From JAKVCB01 sp963578605 (GTDB lineage: Bacteria; Planctomycetota; Planctomycetia; Pirellulales; Lacipirellulaceae), in the NCBI GenBank assembly GCA_963578605.1, contig CAUZEA010000067.1, positions 1 to 32,824 of the forward strand: 32,824 nt of DNA, written 5' to 3'. Positions 25,193 through 32,824 of this stretch are shown here, piece by piece (the stretch's first letter is position 1; every line of letters starts with the position of its first letter). Below the pieces are notes generated by a model. That model had not been told where the DNA came from, did no database searches, and saw only the letters and a program-made list of their open reading frames with translations. The position numbers and the translations under genes are program-made.

Positions 25193-25629
25193 TAAGTTAC
25201 TGTTCAGCTGTTTTCCAGCGATTGTTCAGTTGGGCAGCACTTTGTTGGGCGTTTTGGTCTACCCAGAGCTGGGCGACACGGTCGAATAAAGTGCTGCTGC
25301 GGTTGGACCAGCTGGTCAAATCCTCTCCCGGCTTGAGAGCTTGTGGGTCGACGGGCGTGGTCGAGTTCGCGGTATAACGGTCGTGTCGAATACTCTACCC
25401 TGGTCACAGGATCGAGGCATACGATATGGGTGAAGCTGCTTTTCCTCCTGCCCAGTGGCCGGGATGGCCGTTTGGCATGCGAGGTCCTGTTGGGCTGTTT
25501 ATTCAGATGGGTTGGGGCGGAGAGGTTGATATGGACGTGGTTGTCCTCTGTGAGTTACCGCGAAGATGTCGGGTGGCAGGCCGATCTCAATAGCAGGTAA
25601 ATATGTCTTCTATTATTTTCAGTTAATGG

Positions 25630-25658
25630 TTGTTGGTTTTTTGAGAGCAACTTATAAT
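25630..25658 (+). promoter_or_regulatory. Candidate sigma-70 promoter of the PAS-GAF-receiver gene
   Basis: TTGTTG (25630-25635) and TATAAT (25653-25658) are separated by 17 bp. The predicted transcript start, near 25665, lies only a few bases before the first possible start codons (TTG 25670, GTG 25676), so the message would be almost leaderless. Confidence 0.4.
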
Positions 25659-25669
25659 TCTGTAACACG

Positions 25670-27523
25670 TTGCGAGTGACAGAAAAGGCACTGCGACAGT
25701 ATTTTCTATCAAACTGTGCACCGTTGACGGGACAAATCCCCTCGGTGCCCACGCGGAGCCAAACGGTGTCCGAACCCACTGCATCTCGCGGACTTGCCCC
25801 TACGCCGGTGGCAAAAGAGGCGGATTCGCCACCGAAGATTCTCTATCTTGGTGGTACGCACTATGATTCCGCAGATCTTCAACGTCGGCTCGGGAGTGGT
25901 GTCGAGCTTGTGAAGGTTGATACACCAGTGCGTGCGTTGGCTCTGCTGGCGCGCGGTGAGTACGTTGGCGTGTACGCCGACGTCCAGCATTTTTCTGATG
26001 CAGTTGACGTTGGACGGCTTGTTCAGAACGAACGCATCCTGCAAGAAATGCCGGATGGTATCGTACTGTTGGACGCGGACAACATCGTCATCTGGGGCAA
26101 TGGACGGCTGCGGGAATGGACGGGGGTGTCGGAGATCGTGGGCACAAACTTTTATTCCGTACTGGGAAGCCCCGAGATTTTGGGACCCGATTTTTGCCCA
26201 TTTCATACTGCACTTTCAAGCGGACGCCCGAGTGCGTCGACACTCCGTTGTGGTGACAGCACATTCTATCAAGTTCATGCAGCCCCGGTCATTGAAAAGG
26301 TCGGATCTCCACGGCACTTAATCGTGACAATCAGGGATGTGACCGACGAAATGCTACAGCAACTAAAACTGGCTGCAATTCACCAGGCTGGTATCGAACT
26401 GGCAGATTTGACGGCCGATGAAGTGGACAACCTGGATGTCGAGCAGAGGATTGAGTTACTCAAGTCGAACATCCTTCATTGCACTCAAGATGTGATGCAA
26501 TTTGACATGGTTGAGATCCGAATGCTCAATCAGGTAAACGGGGTTTTGGAACCACTGCTCGCCGTGGGAATGAAGCAAGAGGCAGAGCACCGCCAATTAT
26601 TTTCCAAACCGATCGACAATGGTGTTACCGGGTTCGTGGCAGCCACGGGTAAGAGTTACCTTTGCGAGGACACGAGTGAGGATCCGCTTTATCTTGAAGG
26701 TGCCAAAGACGCCCGGAGTTCGCTGACCGTACCGATCATGCAGCACGAACAGGTGATTGGCACCTTCAACGTCGAAAGTCCGGAGCCGCGGGCATTTTCG
26801 GAAAGTGATTTGCAGTTTCTCGAGATTTTTACCCGTGATGTTTCGGCTGCCCTGAATACGCTAGAGTTGTTAGCTGCCGAGCGGGCAAGTACGGCGGCTG
26901 CCAGCGTCGAAGCAATCCACAGTGCAGTTGCGTTGCCAGTCGATACGATCTTGAACGATGCCGTCAACGTCATGGAGCGATACATCGGCCATGAACCCGA
27001 TGTCGTTGAACGGCTGCAGCGGATCCTCCGCGGTGCCCGCGATATCAAGCAGGTGATTCAGAAGGTTGGGCAGTCGATGGCACCCGTTGAGGCTCAGCCA
27101 GCGGCAGTGCGGGTTGAGCAACGCCCGGAATTAGTCGGCAAGCGAGTTCTCGTCGTCGATGCCGATGAGTCAGTTCGGAGCGCAGCTCATGCATTGTTAG
27201 AGCGATATCAATGCATTGTCGAAACAGCACATGATGGTAGCGAAGCTCGCTTCATGGTCCGCAACCTGGAGAAAAACCAGCGTTACGATATTATCATTGC
27301 CGACATTCGTCTCCCGGACATGTCGGGTCACGATCTTTTAGTAAACTTAAATAGCATTCTCCAAAACGTGCCCCTGGTGCTAATGACCGGCTTCGGATAT
27401 GACCCAGGGCACTCGATCGTTAAAGCTCGTCAGGCTGGGCTCAAAGCGGTTCTTTACAAACCTTTCCGACTTGACCAGCTTCTCGAGACGGTCCAACAAA
27501 TCGTCAATCAAGAAGCACCGTAA
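25670..27523 (+). CDS. PAS-GAF-receiver signalling protein without a kinase domain
   Basis: 617 residues from TTG 25670; GTG 25676 is an equal choice, and a stop lies at 25655. Residues about 55-115 (KILYLGGTHYDSADLQRRL) look like a degenerate receiver-like module. A PAS domain follows at about 118-230 (LQEMPDGIVLLDADNIVIWG … VTIRDVTDEM), then a GAF domain at about 245-405 (NGVTGFVAATGKSYLCEDTS, LTVPIMQHEQVIGTFNVESP). A helical segment at 410-480 resembles a histidine-kinase dimer helix but is not followed by an ATPase domain. The C-terminal receiver domain (486-615) has VLVVDADES, the phosphoacceptor Asp545 in IIIADIRLPDMSG, and YKPFRLDQL. It probably receives phosphate from another kinase and senses a ligand through GAF or PAS; the output is unknown. 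Confidence 0.85.
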   Translation: MRVTEKALRQYFLSNCAPLTGQIPSVPTRSQTVSEPTASRGLAPTPVAKEADSPPKILYLGGTHYDSADLQRRLGSGVELVKVDTPVRALALLARGEYVGVYADVQHFSDAVDVGRLVQNERILQEMPDGIVLLDADNIVIWGNGRLREWTGVSEIVGTNFYSVLGSPEILGPDFCPFHTALSSGRPSASTLRCGDSTFYQVHAAPVIEKVGSPRHLIVTIRDVTDEMLQQLKLAAIHQAGIELADLTADEVDNLDVEQRIELLKSNILHCTQDVMQFDMVEIRMLNQVNGVLEPLLAVGMKQEAEHRQLFSKPIDNGVTGFVAATGKSYLCEDTSEDPLYLEGAKDARSSLTVPIMQHEQVIGTFNVESPEPRAFSESDLQFLEIFTRDVSAALNTLELLAAERASTAAASVEAIHSAVALPVDTILNDAVNVMERYIGHEPDVVERLQRILRGARDIKQVIQKVGQSMAPVEAQPAAVRVEQRPELVGKRVLVVDADESVRSAAHALLERYQCIVETAHDGSEARFMVRNLEKNQRYDIIIADIRLPDMSGHDLLVNLNSILQNVPLVLMTGFGYDPGHSIVKARQAGLKAVLYKPFRLDQLLETVQQIVNQEAP

Positions 27524-27612
27524 CCAGGGAATCCCAGCAGGGTTCGATTTGCGATTGACTCACGCTTGGATTCGTTAAACGAAGAAATATTTTGAGCAAG
27601 CTTTAACTTTCA

Positions 27613-28815
27613 ATGACTGTTGCTCTCGCAACTCTGTTGTTAATCTTCGGCTTTTGCGGACACGTTGTCTTCTGGGTCATCCTCGTGAATCGGCTCCGCG
27701 CCGTGTCGTGGAACCGGTTGTTGCTTGACGGTCTGACCAGTTTCTGTGGGATAGCACTTGTCACCCTGCCATTGATCGCAGCAGGTATCTTTTGGAAGCG
27801 GGGAACTTCTGCCTGGATCGGACCTTGGGATGGCATCCTCAGCATCGTCTGGGGATGGATTATTCTCATGAACGTGCTGCTAGTGGCAGCCGCATTTCAC
27901 AAACTTTGGCTTGCACGACATTCAGAAAAGCGCGGTGGGTTACTCGCTAATCACACCAACGTTGTCGACATTCGAAAACATCTCAAAGAGCCCCTCACGG
28001 CTCCAGGCTTTCCCAGGCTACTGGGATGCTTGCCTGGTAACCAAATCGGGATGCCCCGGTTTCACGAAAAGCAAATCTTAATTCCACGCCTCCAAGACGA
28101 ACGTGCCGGAATCAAAATTGTCCACCTCAGCGATCTTCACATGTCGGGACGAATTACCAAACGCTATTTCAGCGAGGTTGTTGAACGTGTTAACCAGTGG
28201 CAACCAGACATCATTGCGCTGACTGGCGACCTGATTGAGTGCCCTGCTTGTATCGACTGGATTCCTGATACGATTGGCCGGTTGCGGGCTACCTATGGCG
28301 TCTTTTTTGTACTGGGAAATCACGATCGCAATATCGACGAGGCAGAGTTGCGATCCGCGCTGACCGCGACTGGTTTGCATGACCTGGGTGGCAGGTGGGA
28401 TGATTGCGTGATTCGCCAGACTCCAGTTGTGCTGGCTGGAAATGAGTTGCCGTGGTATCACCCGGCAGTCGATCTTGCCGACTGTCCACGGCATGACGAG
28501 GACGGTGTGCCAGTTCGCATTCTCTTGGCGCACACACCCGATCAGTTCCGTTGGGCACAACAGCAACACATTGACTTGATGCTGGCTGGGCATTGCCATG
28601 GCGGACAGGTTTGCTTGCCGCTGGTTGGTGCCGTGCTGGCCCCCAGTTGGCACGGAACCCGGTATGCCGCGGGTGTCTTTCAGGCAGACCAGACCATATT
28701 GCACGTCAGTCGTGGGGCAGGGGAGTTCACCCCATTCCGTTGGAATTGTCCCTCCGAAGTCACTCTCTTGACGCTGCGTGGCAAACCGACTGACGAAACC
28801 AGACGAGATGCTTGA
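27613..28815 (+). CDS. Membrane-anchored calcineurin-like metallophosphoesterase
   Basis: 400 residues. Three hydrophobic segments occupy about residues 2-24, 43-62 and 75-96. The catalytic domain then shows the full metal-site set: HLSDLHMSG (Asp174, His176), LTGDLIE (Asp206), VLGNHDRN (Asn236, His237), LLAHTPDQ, and LAGHCHGGQ (His327, His329). It belongs to the YaeI/YkuE-like group that acts on lipid-linked or nucleotide phosphates; the substrate is unknown. It follows the PAS-GAF-receiver gene by 89 bp and converges with the vWA gene. Confidence 0.93.
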   Translation: MTVALATLLLIFGFCGHVVFWVILVNRLRAVSWNRLLLDGLTSFCGIALVTLPLIAAGIFWKRGTSAWIGPWDGILSIVWGWIILMNVLLVAAAFHKLWLARHSEKRGGLLANHTNVVDIRKHLKEPLTAPGFPRLLGCLPGNQIGMPRFHEKQILIPRLQDERAGIKIVHLSDLHMSGRITKRYFSEVVERVNQWQPDIIALTGDLIECPACIDWIPDTIGRLRATYGVFFVLGNHDRNIDEAELRSALTATGLHDLGGRWDDCVIRQTPVVLAGNELPWYHPAVDLADCPRHDEDGVPVRILLAHTPDQFRWAQQQHIDLMLAGHCHGGQVCLPLVGAVLAPSWHGTRYAAGVFQADQTILHVSRGAGEFTPFRWNCPSEVTLLTLRGKPTDETRRDA

Positions 28816-28890
28816 TGGCAGATTTCATCACCTCGGAGCCTGTCGGAATGGGCTCTGCGGGAAGGGCTGCGTTGGTTACATGTGTCATGC

Positions 28891-31005
28891 TTAAAGGTGG
28901 ACTCGACGATTATAGACGTACCATTCGACCAGTAGTACGATTAGCGCGGCGATCAGTATCGGGCGCCAGAGTTCTTTTCGCGACGTTGTGATACCGGTCA
29001 TCGCGGCGATGTCGACGTTGCCGATATGAATGTCGGCAGCCAGTTTTCCCGCAGTCGAGTCTTGCGACGGTGTCACACGGATATCGCTCTCATTTCGATC
29101 AAACAGGTTCACCGCGAATTGTTGCGTGACCTGATTCCCATCAGAAACTTTGTAGATGCCAAGTTGCCGGGTATCGTGAAATAGAAAAACGTCATGAGTA
29201 CTGTGGCGGATTGTCTGCTTTTTTCCTGCTGGAGTTTGAATCGTCAACTGCGCTGGGTTACCTGTGGCCTTCAACTCGACCGGCTTGCCGGGCGGCACAC
29301 TCTCGGTTCCTTCTGTTCCTGAGGCACCCGCCAAATACTCGATTGCATTGAACCAAAAGGTCGGGAAGCTGTGCATCCGCGGCCAGTTGGTGTTGATGGT
29401 CGTTTCTTCTTGTTCGTTACGGCCAACCAGTTCAAAACCAAGCACTGCATCCTGAAACTGGTCGCGGGGCGCAATTGCAGCAAGCGGTCCTGCCGTCGAA
29501 TCGATGAGGATATCGCCACCGGCAGGCGGGGTGATTACTGTACTATCAATGATTACGACGTTGCCCAACTCGACATGGGCCATCAGCGGGTGAGCCCGGT
29601 TCCAGTCGATGATTGTCGGAACCGAAACGTGTCTGCCTGTAACCGATGGTTGTGGTTCATTTTCAGCCGTTTCGTCAGTCTCACCCATTTGAGCTTCCTG
29701 CCAGGAACGGTCGGGTGGAATGCGGCCGATAAACAGGGTATTGGCTCGGGGCATTTTGCGCGGGACACACTGATCAAAAATCACCAGCCCGTATTCGCCG
29801 GTTTGCGCCAGTTGTTGGTACCGATCAGTATCGAGGAAACCCGGTTCTTTCAGCTCAAAACTTGCCAGGCGACCAGAACGCTGTGTGGCCAAGGCGGAAT
29901 GGAGGGCAGGATTGCCCGGGGAAACAAACAAGACGCGTCCCGGATTCGCGTCATTCAGGGCAGCGTAGGCGTGGTCATCCAGGGGGAGAGCGTCCTGCTT
30001 CTGCTCATTGGCGAGTTCGTAGCTCAAACTGGCCCGGAGCGTCCCTGTCGAAGTGTCGGCAAGTGGATATACGAGCCCGGTTGTCTGGCCTGCATCGACC
30101 TCAACGCCTCGCGCATCGAGGAACTGCCCATTGAGAGAGAGTTCCACAACAACCTCATGAGGTTGATTGGTGAAGTTTGTAATTTGGACAAAGGCTTGTT
30201 GTTCTTCCGGCCTGGCTTCGTTACGACGGGTTGCGAACGAGGTGATCGCCAGGTTGTCGGCTGAATGCGTACCGATCGGAACATACACCGGTTTGAGGTT
30301 GCCTAAAGAGAACCCTTTGACATCTTCAAAGCGGCCATCGCTGAAGATGAATAGGGTTGCTTCCTGGGCCTCGACAACGTCGACTTCAATTCCTTCCTGC
30401 TGGACGGTGATGCGACCTGGATTGGCCAGCCCGTCGGCCAGTTCCAAAGCCCCTTTCAGTTTTGTTTGAGCGAAGGTCGGTTCGATGGTCTCGACACGAT
30501 CTTTGAGCAACCTACGATTGTCGGTGAACTCCTGGATCACCCGGGGCGTGTTTGCAAAGCTGATGATCATGCCGGTCATGCCCGAATCCATCTGGTCGAT
30601 CAACGCAGTTGCTTGTTGCTTGGCCACCGCGAGGCGGTTTTCGGCACCCGGCACATCCGTGGCTTGCATGCTGGCTGAATTGTCGATCACGAAAATAAAA
30701 CGCTGACCGGCGAGCTGGGTCCCCTGCCAGCCGGGTCTCAAAAGGGCCCATGCAATCAACGCCAGTAACAATAATTGCAGGAGCAAAAGAATATTTTTCC
30801 GCATCCGTTGCCACAGGCTGTTCACATGGAGGTCTTCGATCGACTTTTTCCAGAGATACGTGCTGGGGACTTCCAGTGGATTTCGTTTGAGTTTGAGAAA
30901 ATAAAGCGCGATGATTGCCGGAGGGATCACGGCCATAATCGCCCATTGCCACGGTGCAAGCGTGTTGCGAAACAGGCTGTCGACAACTTGAGCCAGGGCA
31001 ATCAT
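28891..31005 (-). CDS. BatA/vWA-domain membrane protein
   Basis: 704 residues from ATG 31005, chosen because this ATG overlaps the stop of the upstream DUF58 gene as ATGA. Membrane segments are at about 20-37 and 71-89 (KNILLLLQLLLLALIAWALL), with the conserved PxxLWKKSIEDL region between. A vWA domain follows with the metal-site motif FVIDNSASM (Asp108, Ser110, Ser112). The long extracytoplasmic part has beta-rich segments, and a last membrane helix at about 678-698 ends the protein in YVYNRRVHL. Such proteins are often encoded with DUF58 and a MoxR ATPase; the function is unsettled. Confidence 0.9.
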   Translation of the reverse strand: MIALAQVVDSLFRNTLAPWQWAIMAVIPPAIIALYFLKLKRNPLEVPSTYLWKKSIEDLHVNSLWQRMRKNILLLLQLLLLALIAWALLRPGWQGTQLAGQRFIFVIDNSASMQATDVPGAENRLAVAKQQATALIDQMDSGMTGMIISFANTPRVIQEFTDNRRLLKDRVETIEPTFAQTKLKGALELADGLANPGRITVQQEGIEVDVVEAQEATLFIFSDGRFEDVKGFSLGNLKPVYVPIGTHSADNLAITSFATRRNEARPEEQQAFVQITNFTNQPHEVVVELSLNGQFLDARGVEVDAGQTTGLVYPLADTSTGTLRASLSYELANEQKQDALPLDDHAYAALNDANPGRVLFVSPGNPALHSALATQRSGRLASFELKEPGFLDTDRYQQLAQTGEYGLVIFDQCVPRKMPRANTLFIGRIPPDRSWQEAQMGETDETAENEPQPSVTGRHVSVPTIIDWNRAHPLMAHVELGNVVIIDSTVITPPAGGDILIDSTAGPLAAIAPRDQFQDAVLGFELVGRNEQEETTINTNWPRMHSFPTFWFNAIEYLAGASGTEGTESVPPGKPVELKATGNPAQLTIQTPAGKKQTIRHSTHDVFLFHDTRQLGIYKVSDGNQVTQQFAVNLFDRNESDIRVTPSQDSTAGKLAADIHIGNVDIAAMTGITTSRKELWRPILIAALIVLLVEWYVYNRRVHL

Positions 31006-31895
31006 CGTACCAATCCTCGTTGCCGGAGATAGGTCGAGATCAGCTCTCCCACAGGTGTTTGATTGTTCGCCAGGAGATAATTCATGCCGCGCTGAGAACA
31101 AAACTGCTGAGCGCCACCCACAAACGCATTGAGTGTTTCCTGATAGCGTGAGAGCAATGGCACGCTGACCGTGATTTCAGCTTCATCCCCATCCTCGCAG
31201 TCAAGCAGTTTTAGATCGCCTGTGACGTCAGGTTCCAACTCTTCCTGGCTGAGCACGTGGATGACAAATGTATCCATTTGCTGGGAGGCAAGGAAACGTA
31301 GCGCCGGCTCATAGCCTTCTTTGTCCATCAGGTCAGAAACCAGAATGACAATCCCACGCCCCGAGTTGCGGGAGGCAAAGTTTCGCACACCTTCGGCCAG
31401 GTTGGTTATTTCACCGGCTTGGATCGTGTCCAAATGTTCGAGCATCCGCCACACACTCCTTCTCCCCCGGAGAGTGGGCCCGCGCTGATGGGGACCCTGC
31501 CCCAAGGTCTCGATGCACACCCGGTCAGCCCGAATCAACCCCACGAAGCCGAGCGATGCTGCTAACTGTTTTGCATAGGTCAGCTTGGTTGGAGTGCCGA
31601 AATCCATCGACCCACTGGCGTCGATCAGCGTGTAAAAGTGAAGATCTTCTTCTTCCAGAAAAAGTTTGATGATCAGCTTGTCGAGACGCGCGTAAAGATT
31701 CCAGTCGAGTGTGCGAAGGTCATCCCCCGCTACATAATTCCGAAAGTCGGCAAACTCGACACTTTGACCCTTGCGCTTGCTGCGCCGTTCGCCCTTCAGA
31801 CGACCTCGAAAAATCTTCCGCGTCACCAGCTCCAGGCGTTCCAGCTGGGCCATCAGGTCGGGAGAGAGGAGTTTGGAATCGGTGATCTTGGGCAT
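31002..31895 (-). CDS. DUF58 domain protein
   Basis: 297 residues. DUF58 signature EFADFRNYVAGDDLRTLDWN lies at residues 47-66. A vWA-like metal site, TLIDASGSMDFGTP (Asp92, Ser94, Ser96), follows, and then GRGIVILVSDLMD. No membrane segment is present, so it should be cytoplasmic. It is the first gene of a two-gene operon; its TGA overlaps the next ATG by 4 bp. A MoxR-type ATPase, the usual third partner, is not adjacent: the 572 bp upstream are non-coding. Confidence 0.93.
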   Translation of the reverse strand: MPKITDSKLLSPDLMAQLERLELVTRKIFRGRLKGERRSKRKGQSVEFADFRNYVAGDDLRTLDWNLYARLDKLIIKLFLEEEDLHFYTLIDASGSMDFGTPTKLTYAKQLAASLGFVGLIRADRVCIETLGQGPHQRGPTLRGRRSVWRMLEHLDTIQAGEITNLAEGVRNFASRNSGRGIVILVSDLMDKEGYEPALRFLASQQMDTFVIHVLSQEELEPDVTGDLKLLDCEDGDEAEITVSVPLLSRYQETLNAFVGGAQQFCSQRGMNYLLANNQTPVGELISTYLRQRGLVR

Positions 31896-32467
31896 GTTTG
31901 AATTCTAGGTGAAACGCACCGCCAGGCGGATTGCAAACGAACCGAGTTTGTTCATTTTCTCGTCAAAAAGCTTCCTGCAAGTCTCTGGATCTGCTCTGGA
32001 AAAGGAACTCAAAATTGTTTTTCCGGGGCGGCCAGTTGGTTTTCTTGACCCTTCCCTATTCTGAATATTCACTAACCGTTGGCAAGTGATATCGTTACGC
32101 AGGTCGTCGCGGTCAGGTTTGGGCGGGCAGCCCACTGGCAGATTCACAACACAGGTCGGCGTCAAACCGAGCACGGGCAGAAACTTCGAACCGCTGCCAA
32201 TGGAGCAGGTTTTGATGTTCCTGGGGGGCGGGAATTCGTCGGAGAGTTTGCCGGAAATCATTACCAAAAGGATTATGGATAATATCCACGGTCCGTGGCA
32301 AAAGCCATGTATAATGCACTTTTCGGGGTAATTTGCGTTTTGGGCGACTGTTGTTTTAGGCGACGTGTTAGGCGACTGTGTTTTAGGCGACTGTGTTTTA
32401 GGCGACTGTGTTTTAGGCGACTGTGTTTTAGGCGACTGTGTTTTAGGCGACTGTGTTTTAGGCGACC
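31896..32467. other. Divergent intergenic region with palindromes and a 15-bp repeat array
   Basis: It separates the minus-strand DUF58 operon from the plus-strand secreted-protein gene and should hold promoters for both. The right half carries two abutting palindromes, a -10-like box and a tandem repeat array (annotated separately). Frames on both strands are open here mainly because of the repeats and show no family match. Confidence 0.6.
32277..32315 (+). promoter_or_regulatory. Twin palindromes and -10 box upstream of the secreted-protein gene
   Basis: GGATA-A-TATCC (32277-32287) touches CCACGG-T-CCGTGG (32286-32298), both perfect. TATAAT follows at 32310-32315. The second palindrome occupies the place expected for a -35 box, which has no TTGACA-like match, so a regulator-controlled promoter is plausible. 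The transcript start would be near 32322. Confidence 0.45.
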
Positions 32468-32474
32468 ATGTTTT
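32343..32474. repeat. Tandem array of a 15-bp unit
   Basis: Six perfect copies of GGCGACTGTGTTTTA run from 32371 to 32460. Two degenerate copies precede them (32343-32370), and one follows (32461-32474). The last copy has CA in place of TG, creating the ATG at 32468 that starts the next gene. Each copy has TTAGGCGA, a weak Shine-Dalgarno-like string. Confidence 0.97.
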
Positions 32475-32824
32475 CAAGTCACACACAAGGCTGGCGACCC
32501 GCAATTGCTTTGGTGATCCTCTTTGTGGTTGTGTTGTGCCATTCAGAGCAGGCGTTATCCCAGGCAATCCTCGACAACAACCTGCAGGTGGTGGATCTGT
32601 CGGACTTGGACGGCGACCTGCCGCTGGATGTGGTCTCCTCAACGCAAATCCTGTGGCAGACCCAGAACTGGGAGCACAGTACGTTGGGAAACCCGAACTG
32701 GCCGGCGGGCGGGCACGAGTCGCTGGGATACCCCACGATGGTCAAGAATACCCACGGACTGAATCCCGATGGCAAGTATTACCTCTACTACGCCCACCAC
32801 GATCCTACGTCTGGGATCGGTAGT
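32468..32824 (+). CDS. Secreted protein, 5' part only; possibly a beta-propeller carbohydrate-active enzyme
   Basis: Open from ATG 32468 to the window edge (119 codons, no stop). A signal peptide is clear: MFSSHTQGWRPAIALVILF, a hydrophobic core to about residue 24, and likely cleavage near QALSQA. The mature part has many Trp and Tyr, and ends GYPTMVKNTHGLNPDGKYYL then YYAHHDPTSGIG. This strand-turn with Asp-Gly resembles the first blade of beta-propeller glycosidases in GH43/GH32-like families, but the catalytic part lies beyond the window, so this is a weak inference. The frame differs from the repetitive one that runs through the upstream array. Confidence 0.65.
   Translation, partial: MFSSHTQGWRPAIALVILFVVVLCHSEQALSQAILDNNLQVVDLSDLDGDLPLDVVSSTQILWQTQNWEHSTLGNPNWPAGGHESLGYPTMVKNTHGLNPDGKYYLYYAHHDPTSGIGS

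Larger units (their letters stand above)
24792..25669. other. Long spacer with a tandem repeat and doubtful small frames
   Basis: 878 bp without a convincing gene. It holds a GTGCGG/CCGCAC hairpin (25081-25103), a fourfold 17-bp repeat (25126-25192), a minus-strand frame open from 25394 to 25197 whose C-terminus looks amphipathic and protein-like (DRVAQLWVDQNAQQSAAQLN), and a plus-strand 55-codon frame 25426-25593 preceded by GAGG. None matches a family I know. Confidence 0.45.

Noticed and set aside
25426..25593. 55-codon plus-strand frame rich in Met, Gly and Trp
   Set aside because: A weak GAGG precedes it, but the composition is unusual and it matches nothing I know; not enough to call a gene.
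32086..32331. 81-codon plus-strand frame before the repeat array
   Set aside because: No ribosome binding site and no known family, and it runs across the palindromes and -10 box that better explain this region.
31905..32642. Long minus-strand frame with SPKTQ repeats
   Set aside because: It owes its length to the 15-bp repeat array, runs antisense through the signal-peptide gene, and has no family resemblance.
32365..32823. Plus-strand frame with LGDCV repeats
   Set aside because: It is the other frame through the array; the signal peptide and protein-like sequence are in the frame starting at 32468.

Overview
The window looks like ordinary chromosomal DNA of a planctomycete, most likely from the Pirellulales. 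No rRNA, tRNA or CRISPR array is visible. The assignment is inferred from gene content: a secreted protein with an SHD1-like domain, a small CPXCG zinc protein, a DUF1573 exported protein, a DUF58/vWA pair, a fused PurS-PurS-PurL synthase, a membrane pyrophosphatase, and a fliW-csrA pair beside housekeeping genes. Genes lie on both strands, mostly in short runs separated by fairly long spacers.

Left part (1-4300). The window opens inside an IS3-family element whose transposase has lost the second catalytic Asp. Next come an alpha/beta-hydrolase gene cut by one in-frame TAG, a DUF1499 membrane protein, a convergent helix-turn-helix/zinc protein, and a 59-residue CPXCG protein on the minus strand. 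Spacers of 580-810 bp contain small repeats and a run of eight C. This is the most eroded part of the window.

Centre (4300-20200). This part holds a histone-deacetylase-like hydrolase, a cyclophilin and an LptF/LptG permease on the minus strand, then ComF, DUF502, hemC, fliW and csrA on the plus strand. A long minus-strand run follows: tyrA, purL, purQ, holB and hppA. tyrA and purL overlap by 17 bp. purL and purQ together make the phosphoribosylformylglycinamidine synthase, with the PurS function apparently supplied by two PurS-like modules at the PurL N-terminus.

Right part (20400-32824). DUF1573 is followed by what looks like the 3' remnant of an outer-membrane beta-barrel gene, then a protoporphyrinogen oxidase (haem synthesis, as is the unlinked hemC). 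A hairpin terminator sits between hemG and a convergent secreted protein with an acidic repeat region. Then come a PAS-GAF-receiver protein without a kinase domain, a membrane-anchored metallophosphoesterase, and a DUF58 + vWA operon joined by an ATGA overlap. The window ends in the first 119 codons of a secreted, possibly carbohydrate-active, protein. Its start codon lies in the last degenerate copy of a 15-bp tandem repeat, downstream of a -10-like box and two abutting palindromes.

I did not find a clear new multi-gene system. The most interesting items are the 15-bp repeat leader, the acidic-repeat SHD1 protein, the interrupted hydrolase, the hidden beta-barrel remnant and the structured region ahead of fliW.
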